Shown: piece after piece, positions 1 through 6,308 of the stretch | Position numbering within the stretch: the first letter of the stretch is position 1 | Layout: the number at the start of each line of letters is the position of its first letter | DNA from: Clostridiales bacterium | GTDB lineage: Bacteria; Bacillota; Clostridia; Oscillospirales; Acutalibacteraceae | Reading direction: 5' to 3' | Assembly: GCA_019415945.1 (NCBI GenBank) | Contig: DXYF01000014.1 | Span: 1-25,934, forward strand | Length of the DNA stretch: 25,934 nt | Translations under genes and position numbers: made by a program | Notes under the pieces: generated by a model | Databases searched by the model: none | What the model was told of the DNA's origin: nothing | What the model saw: only the letters and a program-made list of their open reading frames with translations

Positions 1-23
1 CTTTCTAATTTTAGGGCATGAAA

Positions 24-59
24 AAAGCCACAATCCTTCGTGAAAAAGACTGTGGCTTT
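24..59 (-). terminator. Intrinsic terminator of the parAB operon
   Basis: Seen: inverted repeat with arms AAAGCCACAATC and GACTGTGGCTTT. Read on the minus strand it is followed by a run of six T. It overlaps the stop codon of the last gene of the minus-strand partition operon, so it most likely ends that transcript. Confidence 0.75.
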
Positions 60-250
60 CAGCTGTTTTTGTTGTTCTGCCAGGGCCGGTAAGGACGCTT
101 GTACTTCGGCGGATGACTGAACATCGGCTCATGCTCCGAAAACGGGAGGGTCTGCAAAACCCGGTCAATGTCGGTGGATTCCATATCATACTGGGACTGG
201 CAACTTTCCCGGATGGCATCTTTGATGCTCTGGACAGTACACATATTCAT
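59..250 (-). CDS. Small hypothetical protein of the mobile element
   Basis: A 63-residue protein, last gene of the parA-parB operon, 27 bases after the preceding gene. A purine-rich AAGGAAAGGA lies directly before the ATG; a second ATG two codons on is an equally possible start. The N-terminal half is acidic and probably helical, the C-terminal half is rich in Pro, Tyr and Lys. No signal peptide, membrane segment or known motif is visible. Position and GC-rich codon use tie it to the integrated element rather than to the host. Function unknown; an accessory role in partition or transfer is only inferred from context. Confidence 0.6.
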   Translation of the reverse strand: MNMCTVQSIKDAIRESCQSQYDMESTDIDRVLQTLPFSEHEPMFSHPPKYKRPYRPWQNNKNS

Positions 251-277
251 TCCTTTCCTTTCGTAGTGATAATGAGT

Positions 278-553
278 TTACGGGTGGCGGCGGCGCTTGT
301 CCGGTTTGAAGTCGAGCACATGGCCCTCGATCACACGGGCATACCGCTTGATTTTGATTTCCCGACGCTTCTGGCTTACGAGGGCGGCCTGATACCCGTC
401 CTCCGTAAGAAACAGCCGCATATCATCGCCGGGGCAGCCGTAGGAACAAGGGCGCTGAACGGAAAACTCGATCATCCAGCGGGTGCTGTCCTGAAAACGC
501 TCTACGGCCAAGATATTGTGTCCTTTCAGCTCACGGGCTGAAATATCCCTCAT
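278..553 (-). CDS. Hypothetical element-borne protein, 91 aa
   Basis: A 91-residue protein starting 12 bases after the parB stop, with GGAG six bases before its ATG, so it is probably co-translated with parB. The middle holds two close cysteines (CSYGCPGDD) and the C-terminus is very basic (KRREIKIKRYAR and KRRRHP), which could contact nucleic acid. There is no membrane segment or signal peptide. I do not recognise a named family with certainty. Small genes of this kind often follow parAB in Firmicutes conjugative elements, so a link to element maintenance is plausible but inferred. Confidence 0.65.
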   Translation of the reverse strand: MRDISARELKGHNILAVERFQDSTRWMIEFSVQRPCSYGCPGDDMRLFLTEDGYQAALVSQKRREIKIKRYARVIEGHVLDFKPDKRRRHP

Positions 554-565
554 AGGCGGCTCCTT

Positions 566-1492
566 TCATCGTTCCTGGTCTCTCTGGCGCTTCTTCTGCC
601 ACGCCTCCAGCAGTTTGATAATGGTTTCCTGCATCCGCTGGGGCGTATAGCTTTTGGGGAAATACTTCCGCAGGGTGTCGGAGGTGAAAGTCACTTTGTC
701 GAGATCACTTTTCTTTTCCTCACCCATGATGACGCGCATCATATCGAGGGTCAGATGTCCCTCCTGGCTGTATTTCTTGAGTCGCTGAGCCTGGGAGAGA
801 GAGGGGGTAGCCTGTTCGCTGTCCATCGCGTCCAGCAAATCCCGCTGTTCTTCTTTTTTGAGAAAGGACAGCTCATAAGCCGGATTGAGGGCGATTTTCT
901 TTTCATCGACCATATCCAGCAGTTCGGGAATCAGCTCCGTCAGGCGGATATAGCGCTGCACCTGGTTCCTACTCGAACCAGCCTGCTGCGCCAACAATTC
1001 ATCTGCACGCAACTTCGTCCCAAGTTGGGACGAAGTTAAGTCCCCCCGTGCGCCTTGGTGTTTCATAGCCTCCAGCTTCATCTTGTAAGCAAAGGCCCTT
1101 TCGCTGGGGAGCAGGCTTTCACGTTGTAAGTTGCTGTCCACCATGATGATAGTGGCAGCATCATCGTCCAGGTCTCGGACAATGACAGGCATGGTTTCTT
1201 TCTCGGCCAGCTCACTGGCCCGGTGCCGCCTGTGACCGGCAACCAGCTCATAGCCGCCCTCCGGGTCCGGGCGGGCGATCGCCGGAACCAGAACACCATA
1301 CTGCCGAACGCTGTCGGCGGTCTCCATCATGGCCTCGTCATCCTTGACTTTGAAGGGATGCCCCTTAAATGGGTGCAGCTCAGACAGCGGAATTTCCTGT
1401 ATCTTCTCCAGCTTGGCATCCTGGCGGCTTTCCTCGGTGGAAAACAAATCATCGTATGGAGCCAGCTCTACTTTTTTCGCGCTGCTTTTCAA
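566..1492 (-). CDS. parB: ParB/Spo0J-family partition protein
   Basis: A 308-residue ParB-type protein, expected to bind centromere-like sites and work with ParA to segregate a circular element or chromosome; ParB N-domains of this fold are CTP-binding. Seen: the ParB N-domain with ELVAGHRRHRA at residues 82-92, the NLQRE segment at 121-125, a putative helix-turn-helix around 160-185 and a very basic C-terminus (KKRQRDQER). The start is a TTG preceded by AAGGAGGTGAT and lies 44 bases inside the end of parA, which suggests translational coupling. Codon use is GC-rich, unlike the host genes from rpsI onward. A 12-bp-arm palindrome lies inside the gene at residues 152-161. Family assignment is firm; that it partitions an excised element is inferred. 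Confidence 0.9.
   Translation of the reverse strand: MKSSAKKVELAPYDDLFSTEESRQDAKLEKIQEIPLSELHPFKGHPFKVKDDEAMMETADSVRQYGVLVPAIARPDPEGGYELVAGHRRHRASELAEKETMPVIVRDLDDDAATIIMVDSNLQRESLLPSERAFAYKMKLEAMKHQGARGDLTSSQLGTKLRADELLAQQAGSSRNQVQRYIRLTELIPELLDMVDEKKIALNPAYELSFLKKEEQRDLLDAMDSEQATPSLSQAQRLKKYSQEGHLTLDMMRVIMGEEKKSDLDKVTFTSDTLRKYFPKSYTPQRMQETIIKLLEAWQKKRQRDQER
1011..1037. repeat. Perfect 12-bp inverted repeat inside parB
   Basis: Seen: arms AACTTCGTCCCA (1011-1022) and TGGGACGAAGTT (1026-1037) with a three-base spacer. It lies in the coding region for the TSSQLGTKL segment just before the ParB helix-turn-helix. It could be a ParB binding site, an RNA hairpin controlling parB, or a codon coincidence. 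Confidence 0.6.
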
Positions 1493-2270
1493 GTTTTATC
1501 ACCTCCTTGGTCAGATTCTTATAGCCCTCGGCCACCTTGCCATTAGGGTCATGGGCAAAAATGCTTTTGCCCTCGGCGCTGATCTCCTTTGCCCGGACAG
1601 AATGGGGAATCTCGGTGCCGAACACCTTGATTTTGCTGCCATAGGTCTCCCGCAGCAGGGCGGCAATCTCCTTGGCGAAGTTGGTGCGGTTGTCCACCAT
1701 CGTCAGCAATATGCCGTCGATCTGGAGCTTGGGGTTGATCTGCCGCTTCACCTTGTTTACGGTCTGGAGCAGCTGTTCCAGGCCCTTGGCGGGCAGGTAC
1801 TCCGCCTGAACGGGGATTATGACCCTGTTGGCGGCGGCCAGGGCGTTGACCGTGAGCATACCCAGGGATGGCTGGCAGTCAATCAGGATATGGGAATACT
1901 GTCCCTTGAGCGTGTCCAGATACTGCCGCAGGATGGTCTCTCGGCTCATGGCGTTCACCAGGGAGACCTCCATGCCGGAGAGCTGGATGTCTGCGGGCAT
2001 CAGGTCAACGCCCTCCGGGTGGTGCAGGATACCCTCGCCGGGGCGCAGCGGCTCGTCCATCAGGATACGGCCCATCGCGTCGGACAGGGTAAAGGGCAGC
2101 TTGTCCGGCTGGGGGTGGCCCAGGCTGATGGTCAGGCTGCCTTGCGGGTCCCCGTCGATCAGCAGCACTTTCTTTCCGGCCTGCGCCAGCCCAATCCCCA
2201 GGTTCGCGCAGGTGGTTGTCTTGCCAACGCCGCCTTTCTGGTTGGCGATGGCGATGATTTGCGTGTTCAA
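1449..2270 (-). CDS. parA: ParA/Soj-type partition ATPase
   Basis: A 273-residue deviant-Walker ATPase that drives DNA segregation together with ParB. Seen: the deviant Walker A KGGVGKTT at residues 12-19 with both lysines, the switch motif LLIDGDPQGS at about 36-45 and the Walker B-like ILIDCQPSLG near 120. There is no long N-terminal helix-turn-helix extension, so it is Soj-like (short type). I chose the TTG start at 2270 because GAGGTG sits six bases upstream and translation begins directly in the conserved strand; an upstream in-frame start at 2333 has no ribosome binding site and runs through a hairpin. First gene of the operon, overlapping parB by 44 bases. Confidence 0.9.
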   Translation of the reverse strand: MNTQIIAIANQKGGVGKTTTCANLGIGLAQAGKKVLLIDGDPQGSLTISLGHPQPDKLPFTLSDAMGRILMDEPLRPGEGILHHPEGVDLMPADIQLSGMEVSLVNAMSRETILRQYLDTLKGQYSHILIDCQPSLGMLTVNALAAANRVIIPVQAEYLPAKGLEQLLQTVNKVKRQINPKLQIDGILLTMVDNRTNFAKEIAALLRETYGSKIKVFGTEIPHSVRAKEISAEGKSIFAHDPNGKVAEGYKNLTKEVIKLEKQREKSRAGSIR

Positions 2271-2316
2271 TGACTTCACCTCATTTCTGAATTGTTCTAT
2301 GGCTTCTGGAAATAGA

Positions 2317-2355
2317 AAAAGCCGCCACTTCAAAAATTGAAAGTGACGGCCTTTT
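2317..2355. terminator. Bidirectional terminator-like hairpin before parA
   Basis: Seen: GAAAAAGCCGCCACTTC pairs with GAAAGTGACGGCCTTTTC around an AAAATT loop, with T-rich tracts on both sides. It lies just upstream of parA, so it may insulate the partition operon from transcription entering from rpsI, or act as a leader attenuator. Confidence 0.5.
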
Positions 2356-2713
2356 CTTATCCCGGAATGAAATTCCCCGGAAACGCAAAAAGCGCCCAGT
2401 AGAAAATACTGAGCGCTTGGCGATTAGATTTATTCTCTTTTGTTCAAATTAGGTCAAATTCAGACAAACCGTTTTCACGAAAAAGGTCTCTTGGAGATGT
2501 ATAAATAAACATCCCCTTGGCATCCCAAAATCGCGTCTCGGTTGTCCTATTTTTTAACCCATAAGCCCTCTTTTTGGGGTGGTTGTCCACCATTTAACCC
2601 ATAGAAAACGGGTTAAAAGAGGCTTCGTTCTGTCAAATTGCGTCAAACCATTTGAAAAGGAAAAACCCCGGAAACCGCGTAGTTCCGGGGTTTTTGACCA
2701 CTTTTGATAAAGT
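2334..2713. other. Non-coding repeat-rich end of the element next to rpsI
   Basis: No credible gene in about 380 bases. Seen: a hairpin AAGCGC-CAGTA/TACTG-GCGCTT at 2390-2418; a degenerate 19-bp direct repeat at 2452-2470 and 2631-2649 (15 of 19 identical, ending CAAACC); a second direct repeat of about 23-24 bp at 2540-2563 and 2581-2603 (both GGTTGTCC...TTTAACCCATA); an inverted copy GGGTTAAA at 2610-2617; and a GGTGG/CCACC hairpin at 2578-2591. Clustered direct repeats at an element end resemble integrase arm-type sites, but iterons or parS sites are alternatives. Confidence 0.55.
2661..2695. terminator. Strong bidirectional terminator after rpsI
   Basis: Seen: perfect 13-bp stem AAAAACCCCGGAA / TTCCGGGGTTTTT with a nine-base loop, A-run on one side and T-run on the other. 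It lies 18 bases beyond the rpsI stop codon and can end the rplM-rpsI transcript, or stop transcription running from the element into rpsI. Confidence 0.85.
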
Positions 2714-3115
2714 TTAGCGCTTGCTGAACTGCGGAGCGCGACGGGCAGCCTTGAGGCCGTACTTCTTACGCTCTTTCATTCTCGGGTCACGGGTGAGGAA
2801 GCCTGCCTTCTTGAGCTTTGAACGGAGGTTTTCCGTGTCATACTGAAGAAGTGCTCTTGAAATGCCGTGACGGATAGCACCGGCCTGGCCTGTAACGCCG
2901 CCGCCTGCTACTCTGCAAACAACATCAAACTTCTCATCTGTCTCTGTCAAAGCAAGAGGCTGTCTTACGATGAGCTTGAGAGTTTCAAGACCGAAATAAT
3001 CGTCGATGTCACGGTCATTGATTGTGATTTTTCCTGTGCCCTGATAAAGTCTTACTCTTGCAACAGAGCTTTTTCTTCTGCCTGTACCGTAAAAATAAGG
3101 TGTCTTATCGTACAT
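2714..3115 (-). CDS. rpsI: 30S ribosomal protein S9
   Basis: A 133-residue complete S9, a small-subunit protein whose C-terminal tail reaches the P-site tRNA. Seen: N-terminal YGTGRRKSSVARV, the central GGGVTGQAGAIRHGISRAL and the basic terminal RRAPQFSKR tail ending in the invariant SKR. AGGAGG lies nine bases before the ATG. It follows rplM by 17 bases, the usual bacterial order. The 3' end is intact although it directly abuts GC-rich element DNA, as expected if the element's attachment site restores the last codons. Identification is firm. Confidence 0.98.
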   Translation of the reverse strand: MYDKTPYFYGTGRRKSSVARVRLYQGTGKITINDRDIDDYFGLETLKLIVRQPLALTETDEKFDVVCRVAGGGVTGQAGAIRHGISRALLQYDTENLRSKLKKAGFLTRDPRMKERKKYGLKAARRAPQFSKR

Positions 3116-3132
3116 TATATTCTGCCTCCTTC

Positions 3133-3561
3133 TTAAGCTTCAACCGTTTCAGGCTTCTGAGCCTGATGGTTGTGTTCTGCACCGGCAAAAAGTCTTAATC
3201 TCAAAAGTGCACTTCTGCCGAGTGTGTTCTTCGGAAGCATACCCTTAACAGCAAGCTCCATAGCCTTTTCGGGCTTTGTTGCCATAAGTGTATCGTAACG
3301 GGTCTCCTTTAAGTGACCGATGTAGCCTGTGTGACGCTGCCACTTCTTCTGAACAAGCTTGTTGCCTGTCAAAACAGCATCCTTACAATTAATAATAATA
3401 ACATGATCGCCGCAGTCAACATTGGGTGTAAAAGTAGCCTTGTGCTTACCTCTTAAAAGAGCTGCCGCCTGAGCTGCTACTCTGCCGAGGGGCTTTCCTG
3501 CTGCATCAATTACATACCAGCTGCGTTCGATTTCGCTTTTCTTAGCCAAATATGTCGACAT
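3133..3561 (-). CDS. rplM: 50S ribosomal protein L13
   Basis: A 142-residue L13, a large-subunit assembly protein that binds 23S rRNA, at the usual family length. Seen: WYVIDAAGKPLGRVA at residues 15-29, LLRGKHKATFTPNVDCGDHVIIIN, and the KGMLPKNTLGR motif near 107-117. AGGAGG lies seven bases before the ATG. It is the first gene of the rplM-rpsI operon, read from a consensus promoter about 45 bases upstream; the leader is only about 35 bases, too short for an elaborate autoregulatory structure. Confidence 0.98.
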   Translation of the reverse strand: MSTYLAKKSEIERSWYVIDAAGKPLGRVAAQAAALLRGKHKATFTPNVDCGDHVIIINCKDAVLTGNKLVQKKWQRHTGYIGHLKETRYDTLMATKPEKAMELAVKGMLPKNTLGRSALLRLRLFAGAEHNHQAQKPETVEA

Positions 3562-3602
3562 ATTATTTCCTCCTGACTTTTACTTTTTTTCGTGCAGGTA
3601 TG

Positions 3603-3631
3603 ATTATAGTATATATTTTACGCAAAGTCAA
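3603..3631 (-). promoter_or_regulatory. rplM-rpsI promoter
   Basis: Seen on the minus strand: -35 TTGACT, 17-base spacer, -10 TATAAT. This is a near-consensus sigma-A promoter, and transcription should start about 35 bases before the rplM start codon. Confidence 0.85.
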
Positions 3632-3837
3632 CACTTTTTTCAAAAAATTTAATTTACTCCTTACACCTCTTTATTTTTCTCTTATTTTCTCTTTTATACT
3701 CGTTTATTCTCACAAGCGATTTTTACTTTGTGTTTAAAAAATTCCCAAATATTTCACGGCAAATTCACATTAACAATATATACCTTTCAAAATCACCCTG
3801 TATTATATAGCCACAACAACAAAAGGAGGTGACACAA

Positions 3838-4272
3838 ATGAACAACCGAAAGTCGTCGGTACTTGCCTGTGTTACAAGCCAGTATGACTGTGACAGGATA
3901 GTCAATACAGCAAAAAAGCTTGCCGATGACTCAGGGTGCGAGCTTAGGGTGCTGAGTATCCTAAAGCCGACAAGCGACTACGCAAAAATAAGCGATCAGA
4001 TTGAATATCTCTACCTTGTTTCAAAGGAGGCGGATTCAGATATGACCGTGCTGTTCCACGACAATGCTCCGAAAGCGGCGTCCGAATTTTCAAAAGAAAA
4101 CGGAGTTATTCGTCTGGTAACAGGAATGCACGACGGCGGCGACAAAAGCTTTATTGTAATGCTTAACAAGCTTATGCCGAAAATGCCGATTACAATGGTT
4201 GCAAAAAACAATATGGTATACAGCCTTGACTTGTGCAATCAGCTTGATACCGTATCAGTTTCAAAAAAATAA
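3838..4272 (+). CDS. UspA-like universal stress domain protein
   Basis: A 144-residue cytoplasmic protein with the Rossmann-like alternation of UspA domains: a first strand SSVLACVTSQYDCDRIVNTAKKLA, a strand ELRVLSIL, and a late VTGMHDGG...MPITMVAK segment. It most resembles the Usp domain found in KdpD-type kinases. The usual G-x2-G-x9-G(S/T) nucleotide motif is not clear, so ATP binding is uncertain. I chose the ATG at 3838 because AAAAGGAGG sits eight bases upstream; the GTG at 3829 lies inside that ribosome binding site. It is monocistronic, closed by the strong terminator at 4362-4407. Its function, perhaps stress signalling, is inferred from fold only. Confidence 0.65.
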   Translation: MNNRKSSVLACVTSQYDCDRIVNTAKKLADDSGCELRVLSILKPTSDYAKISDQIEYLYLVSKEADSDMTVLFHDNAPKAASEFSKENGVIRLVTGMHDGGDKSFIVMLNKLMPKMPITMVAKNNMVYSLDLCNQLDTVSVSKK

Positions 4273-4361
4273 AATACCTATACTAATAATAATTAAACTT
4301 CTACAAAATCTACAAGCTACGAAAGTTTGTTAAATCTTTCTTCTTAAAATATACTCTCTCC

Positions 4362-4407
4362 GAAACGAGCTGACACTCTCCCCCTGTGTCAGCTCGTTTC
4401 ATTTTTT
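4362..4407. terminator. Bidirectional terminator between convergent genes
   Basis: Seen: perfect 15-bp stem GAAACGAGCTGACAC / GTGTCAGCTCGTTTC with a nine-base loop, followed by ATTTTTT. It lies between the convergent Usp-like and acetyltransferase-like genes and probably serves both. Confidence 0.9.
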
Positions 4408-5170
4408 ATATATTCACAAAGTAAAAAACAACAGCCAAAACTCCCATAATAACAGGCTGATGAACTATATAGATTAAAAGGCTGTGCCGTCCCGCAAAGT
4501 CAAATAACGGAATTTTTCGCACAAAAAGCCTTTCGGCACCGTGTTCTCTGACGCATCGCCAGGCAAAATATCCCGCAAAGAACAAAAATATCCACGGAAC
4601 AAGAGGAAAATAGTCAGTTGAATAAAAACCGACAGACGGCAGCCCGATAAACGCAAAAGCGTCTAAGCTGTACAAAAAATCGGGAAGCTTAAAAATCTCG
4701 GCGGCAAAAACGCCGATATATCCGTCCGGCACGCCGTAAAGGAGTGCAAAAGCAATCAATGAAAAAGCAACGCCCTTGACAGGTCTTACATTATCAAGAA
4801 ATGTTTTCAGCACATAAGTTATCATCATTGCACAGCCGAGAAAATTGAGTATTCCGAACCAAATTGCCTGACTCGGAAGAAAAATCACCGTCACAGCCGT
4901 AATCAAAAAACCGAGAACATTTAAAATTATCCCTCTTTTTAACGGTTTTTTTGAAAAATTCACAGAAACGCCCGACAAAATTATAAACGAACAGCAAATA
5001 AACCGCTCCCAGACAGCAGTAATCGGACTGAAAATCCAGCTTGTGTCGGCTTCAAAAATAAAAAATATATCGTACATCATATGGAACAGAACCATATTGA
5101 CAAGTGCAAATCCTCTTAATGCGTCAATAAGATGATAACGCACAAAATTATGTGAATCGTTTTTCTGCAT
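4406..5170 (-). CDS. HGSNAT/DUF1624-type membrane acetyltransferase-like protein
   Basis: A 254-residue polytopic membrane protein with about seven hydrophobic segments. Seen: an N-terminal RYHLIDALRGFALVNMVLFHMMYD, the hallmark of the heparan-alpha-glucosaminide N-acetyltransferase catalytic domain (DUF1624) and related acyltransferase families, including the conserved His in LFH, then the SFIILSG segment, and a C-terminal LLIYIVHQPV helix. Relatives move acetyl groups across membranes onto sugars or cell-surface polymers; the substrate here is unknown. A weak AGGGA precedes the ATG. It is transcribed alone from a strong promoter about 135 bases upstream and ends at the shared terminator. 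Confidence 0.8.
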   Translation of the reverse strand: MQKNDSHNFVRYHLIDALRGFALVNMVLFHMMYDIFFIFEADTSWIFSPITAVWERFICCSFIILSGVSVNFSKKPLKRGIILNVLGFLITAVTVIFLPSQAIWFGILNFLGCAMMITYVLKTFLDNVRPVKGVAFSLIAFALLYGVPDGYIGVFAAEIFKLPDFLYSLDAFAFIGLPSVGFYSTDYFPLVPWIFLFFAGYFAWRCVREHGAERLFVRKIPLFDFAGRHSLLIYIVHQPVIMGVLAVVFYFVNI

Positions 5171-5303
5171 TTTTATTCCCTGTATTTAAGTTGTCTTTCG
5201 TCAAAATAACCTGATATTATACAAAATCCCGCAAAAACAATTTCGGACGGATAAAATCCGCCCGTAAACACTTTGCACAAAAGTGGTTTATTAACACATC
5301 CAC

Positions 5304-5331
5304 ATTATACCACGGCACACACCATTGTCAA
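5304..5331 (-). promoter_or_regulatory. Promoter of the membrane acetyltransferase-like gene
   Basis: Seen on the minus strand: TTGACA, 16-base spacer, TATAAT. The predicted leader is about 125 bases and holds a GGGCGGAT/ATCCGTCC hairpin near 5250-5266 that lacks a proper T-run. Confidence 0.8.
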
Positions 5332-5376
5332 GGTAATTTATATTTTCTAAACAGACCTGCACAAAAAAATTTTCGT

Positions 5377-5408
5377 GTCACTTTAGAGTCACTTTGAATT
5401 ATTATAAT
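5377..5408 (+). promoter_or_regulatory. ABC operon promoter with 11-bp tandem operator
   Basis: Seen: GTCACTTTAGA directly followed by GTCACTTTGAA (5377-5387, 5388-5398), then four bases, then a consensus -10 TATAAT at 5403-5408. No good -35 is present; the repeat occupies that place. Direct repeats one helical turn apart overlapping the -35 are typical of activator sites for OmpR-family response regulators, and such a regulator is encoded at 11235. Confidence 0.65.
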
Positions 5409-5495
5409 CAACCCGAAAGCTCGGCAAGACTGTCCGGAGAGCCATGCCTGACTTTTAAAAACAAATTTCACTTTGATAATATCAGGAGGTACTTT

Positions 5496-6167
5496 ATGGA
5501 AATATTAAGAGTAGAAAATCTTGTGAAAACATACGGAGAGGGCGAAAGCAAAGTTTGTGCCGTTGACAACATATCGCTGACAGTCGAAAAAGGCGAATTT
5601 GTGGCAATCGTCGGTGCAAGCGGAAGCGGAAAATCCACCCTGCTTCATCTCATCGGCGGAGTTGACAGACCCACAAGCGGCAAGATTTTTATTGACGGCA
5701 ACGATATAACTCAAATGAATACCGACAAAATGGCAATTTTCCGCAGAAGGCAAATCGGTATTGTATATCAGTTTTACAACCTCATTCCGATTTTGACGGT
5801 TGAAGAAAACATCACTTTGCCATGTGACCTTGACAAAAAGCCTGTAGACAAAGCTCACCTTAACGAAATTCTCGACACCTTCGGTCTGAGAGCAAGGAGA
5901 AAGCACCTGCCGAATGAGCTTTCGGGAGGTCAGCAGCAACGCACCTCCATTGCCCGTGCACTAATCGGCAACCCTGCCCTCGTGCTTGCCGATGAACCGA
6001 CAGGTAACCTTGACTCAAAAGCGTCGGTTGACATTATGAACCTGCTCAAAATGTCCAACAAAACCTATAATCAGACAATTATCATGATTACTCACGATTT
6101 GGAACTTGCAAAACAGGCAGACAGGATAATCACGATAAGCGACGGAAAAATTGTTGAGGAGGTGTGA
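5496..6167 (+). CDS. ABC transporter ATPase, LolD/MacB/BceA type
   Basis: A 223-residue nucleotide-binding subunit that powers an FtsX-type permease. Seen in order: Walker A GASGSGKST (residues 40-48), Q-loop Gln92, signature LSGGQQQR (142-149), Walker B ALVLADEPTGNLD (161-173) and H-loop His200 in MITHD. All catalytic residues are intact. I chose the ATG at 5496 because AGGAGG lies just upstream and the protein starts as usual with EILRVENLVKTY; the frame is open upstream but without a ribosome binding site. The permease frame begins two bases after its stop, and its own end carries GAGGAGGTG, the permease ribosome binding site. This class exports or counteracts peptide antibiotics in Firmicutes. 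Confidence 0.95.
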   Translation: MEILRVENLVKTYGEGESKVCAVDNISLTVEKGEFVAIVGASGSGKSTLLHLIGGVDRPTSGKIFIDGNDITQMNTDKMAIFRRRQIGIVYQFYNLIPILTVEENITLPCDLDKKPVDKAHLNEILDTFGLRARRKHLPNELSGGQQQRTSIARALIGNPALVLADEPTGNLDSKASVDIMNLLKMSNKTYNQTIIMITHDLELAKQADRIITISDGKIVEEV

Positions 6168-6308
6168 GCGTGAACGCACTTAACAAAACTCTCACTCAAA
6201 AATTTAAGGCTCAACAAAAGCCGCACCGTTGTCACGATAATAGGCATACTGCTTTCTGCCGCTCTGATAACGGTTGTTGCGGGCGTTGCATCAAGCGGAC
6301 AGCAAACA

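Noticed and set aside
1329..2273. Long plus-strand ORF opposite parA/parB (314 codons)
   Set aside because: It is the antisense shadow of GC-rich coding DNA; no ribosome binding site and a low-complexity composition, while parA on the other strand has all motifs.
4273..4361. Third copy of the MITE-like repeat after the Usp-like gene
   Set aside because: Only one TACTAATAATAATTAAAC-like end is seen, with no matching second end; similarity may be chance in A/T-rich DNA.
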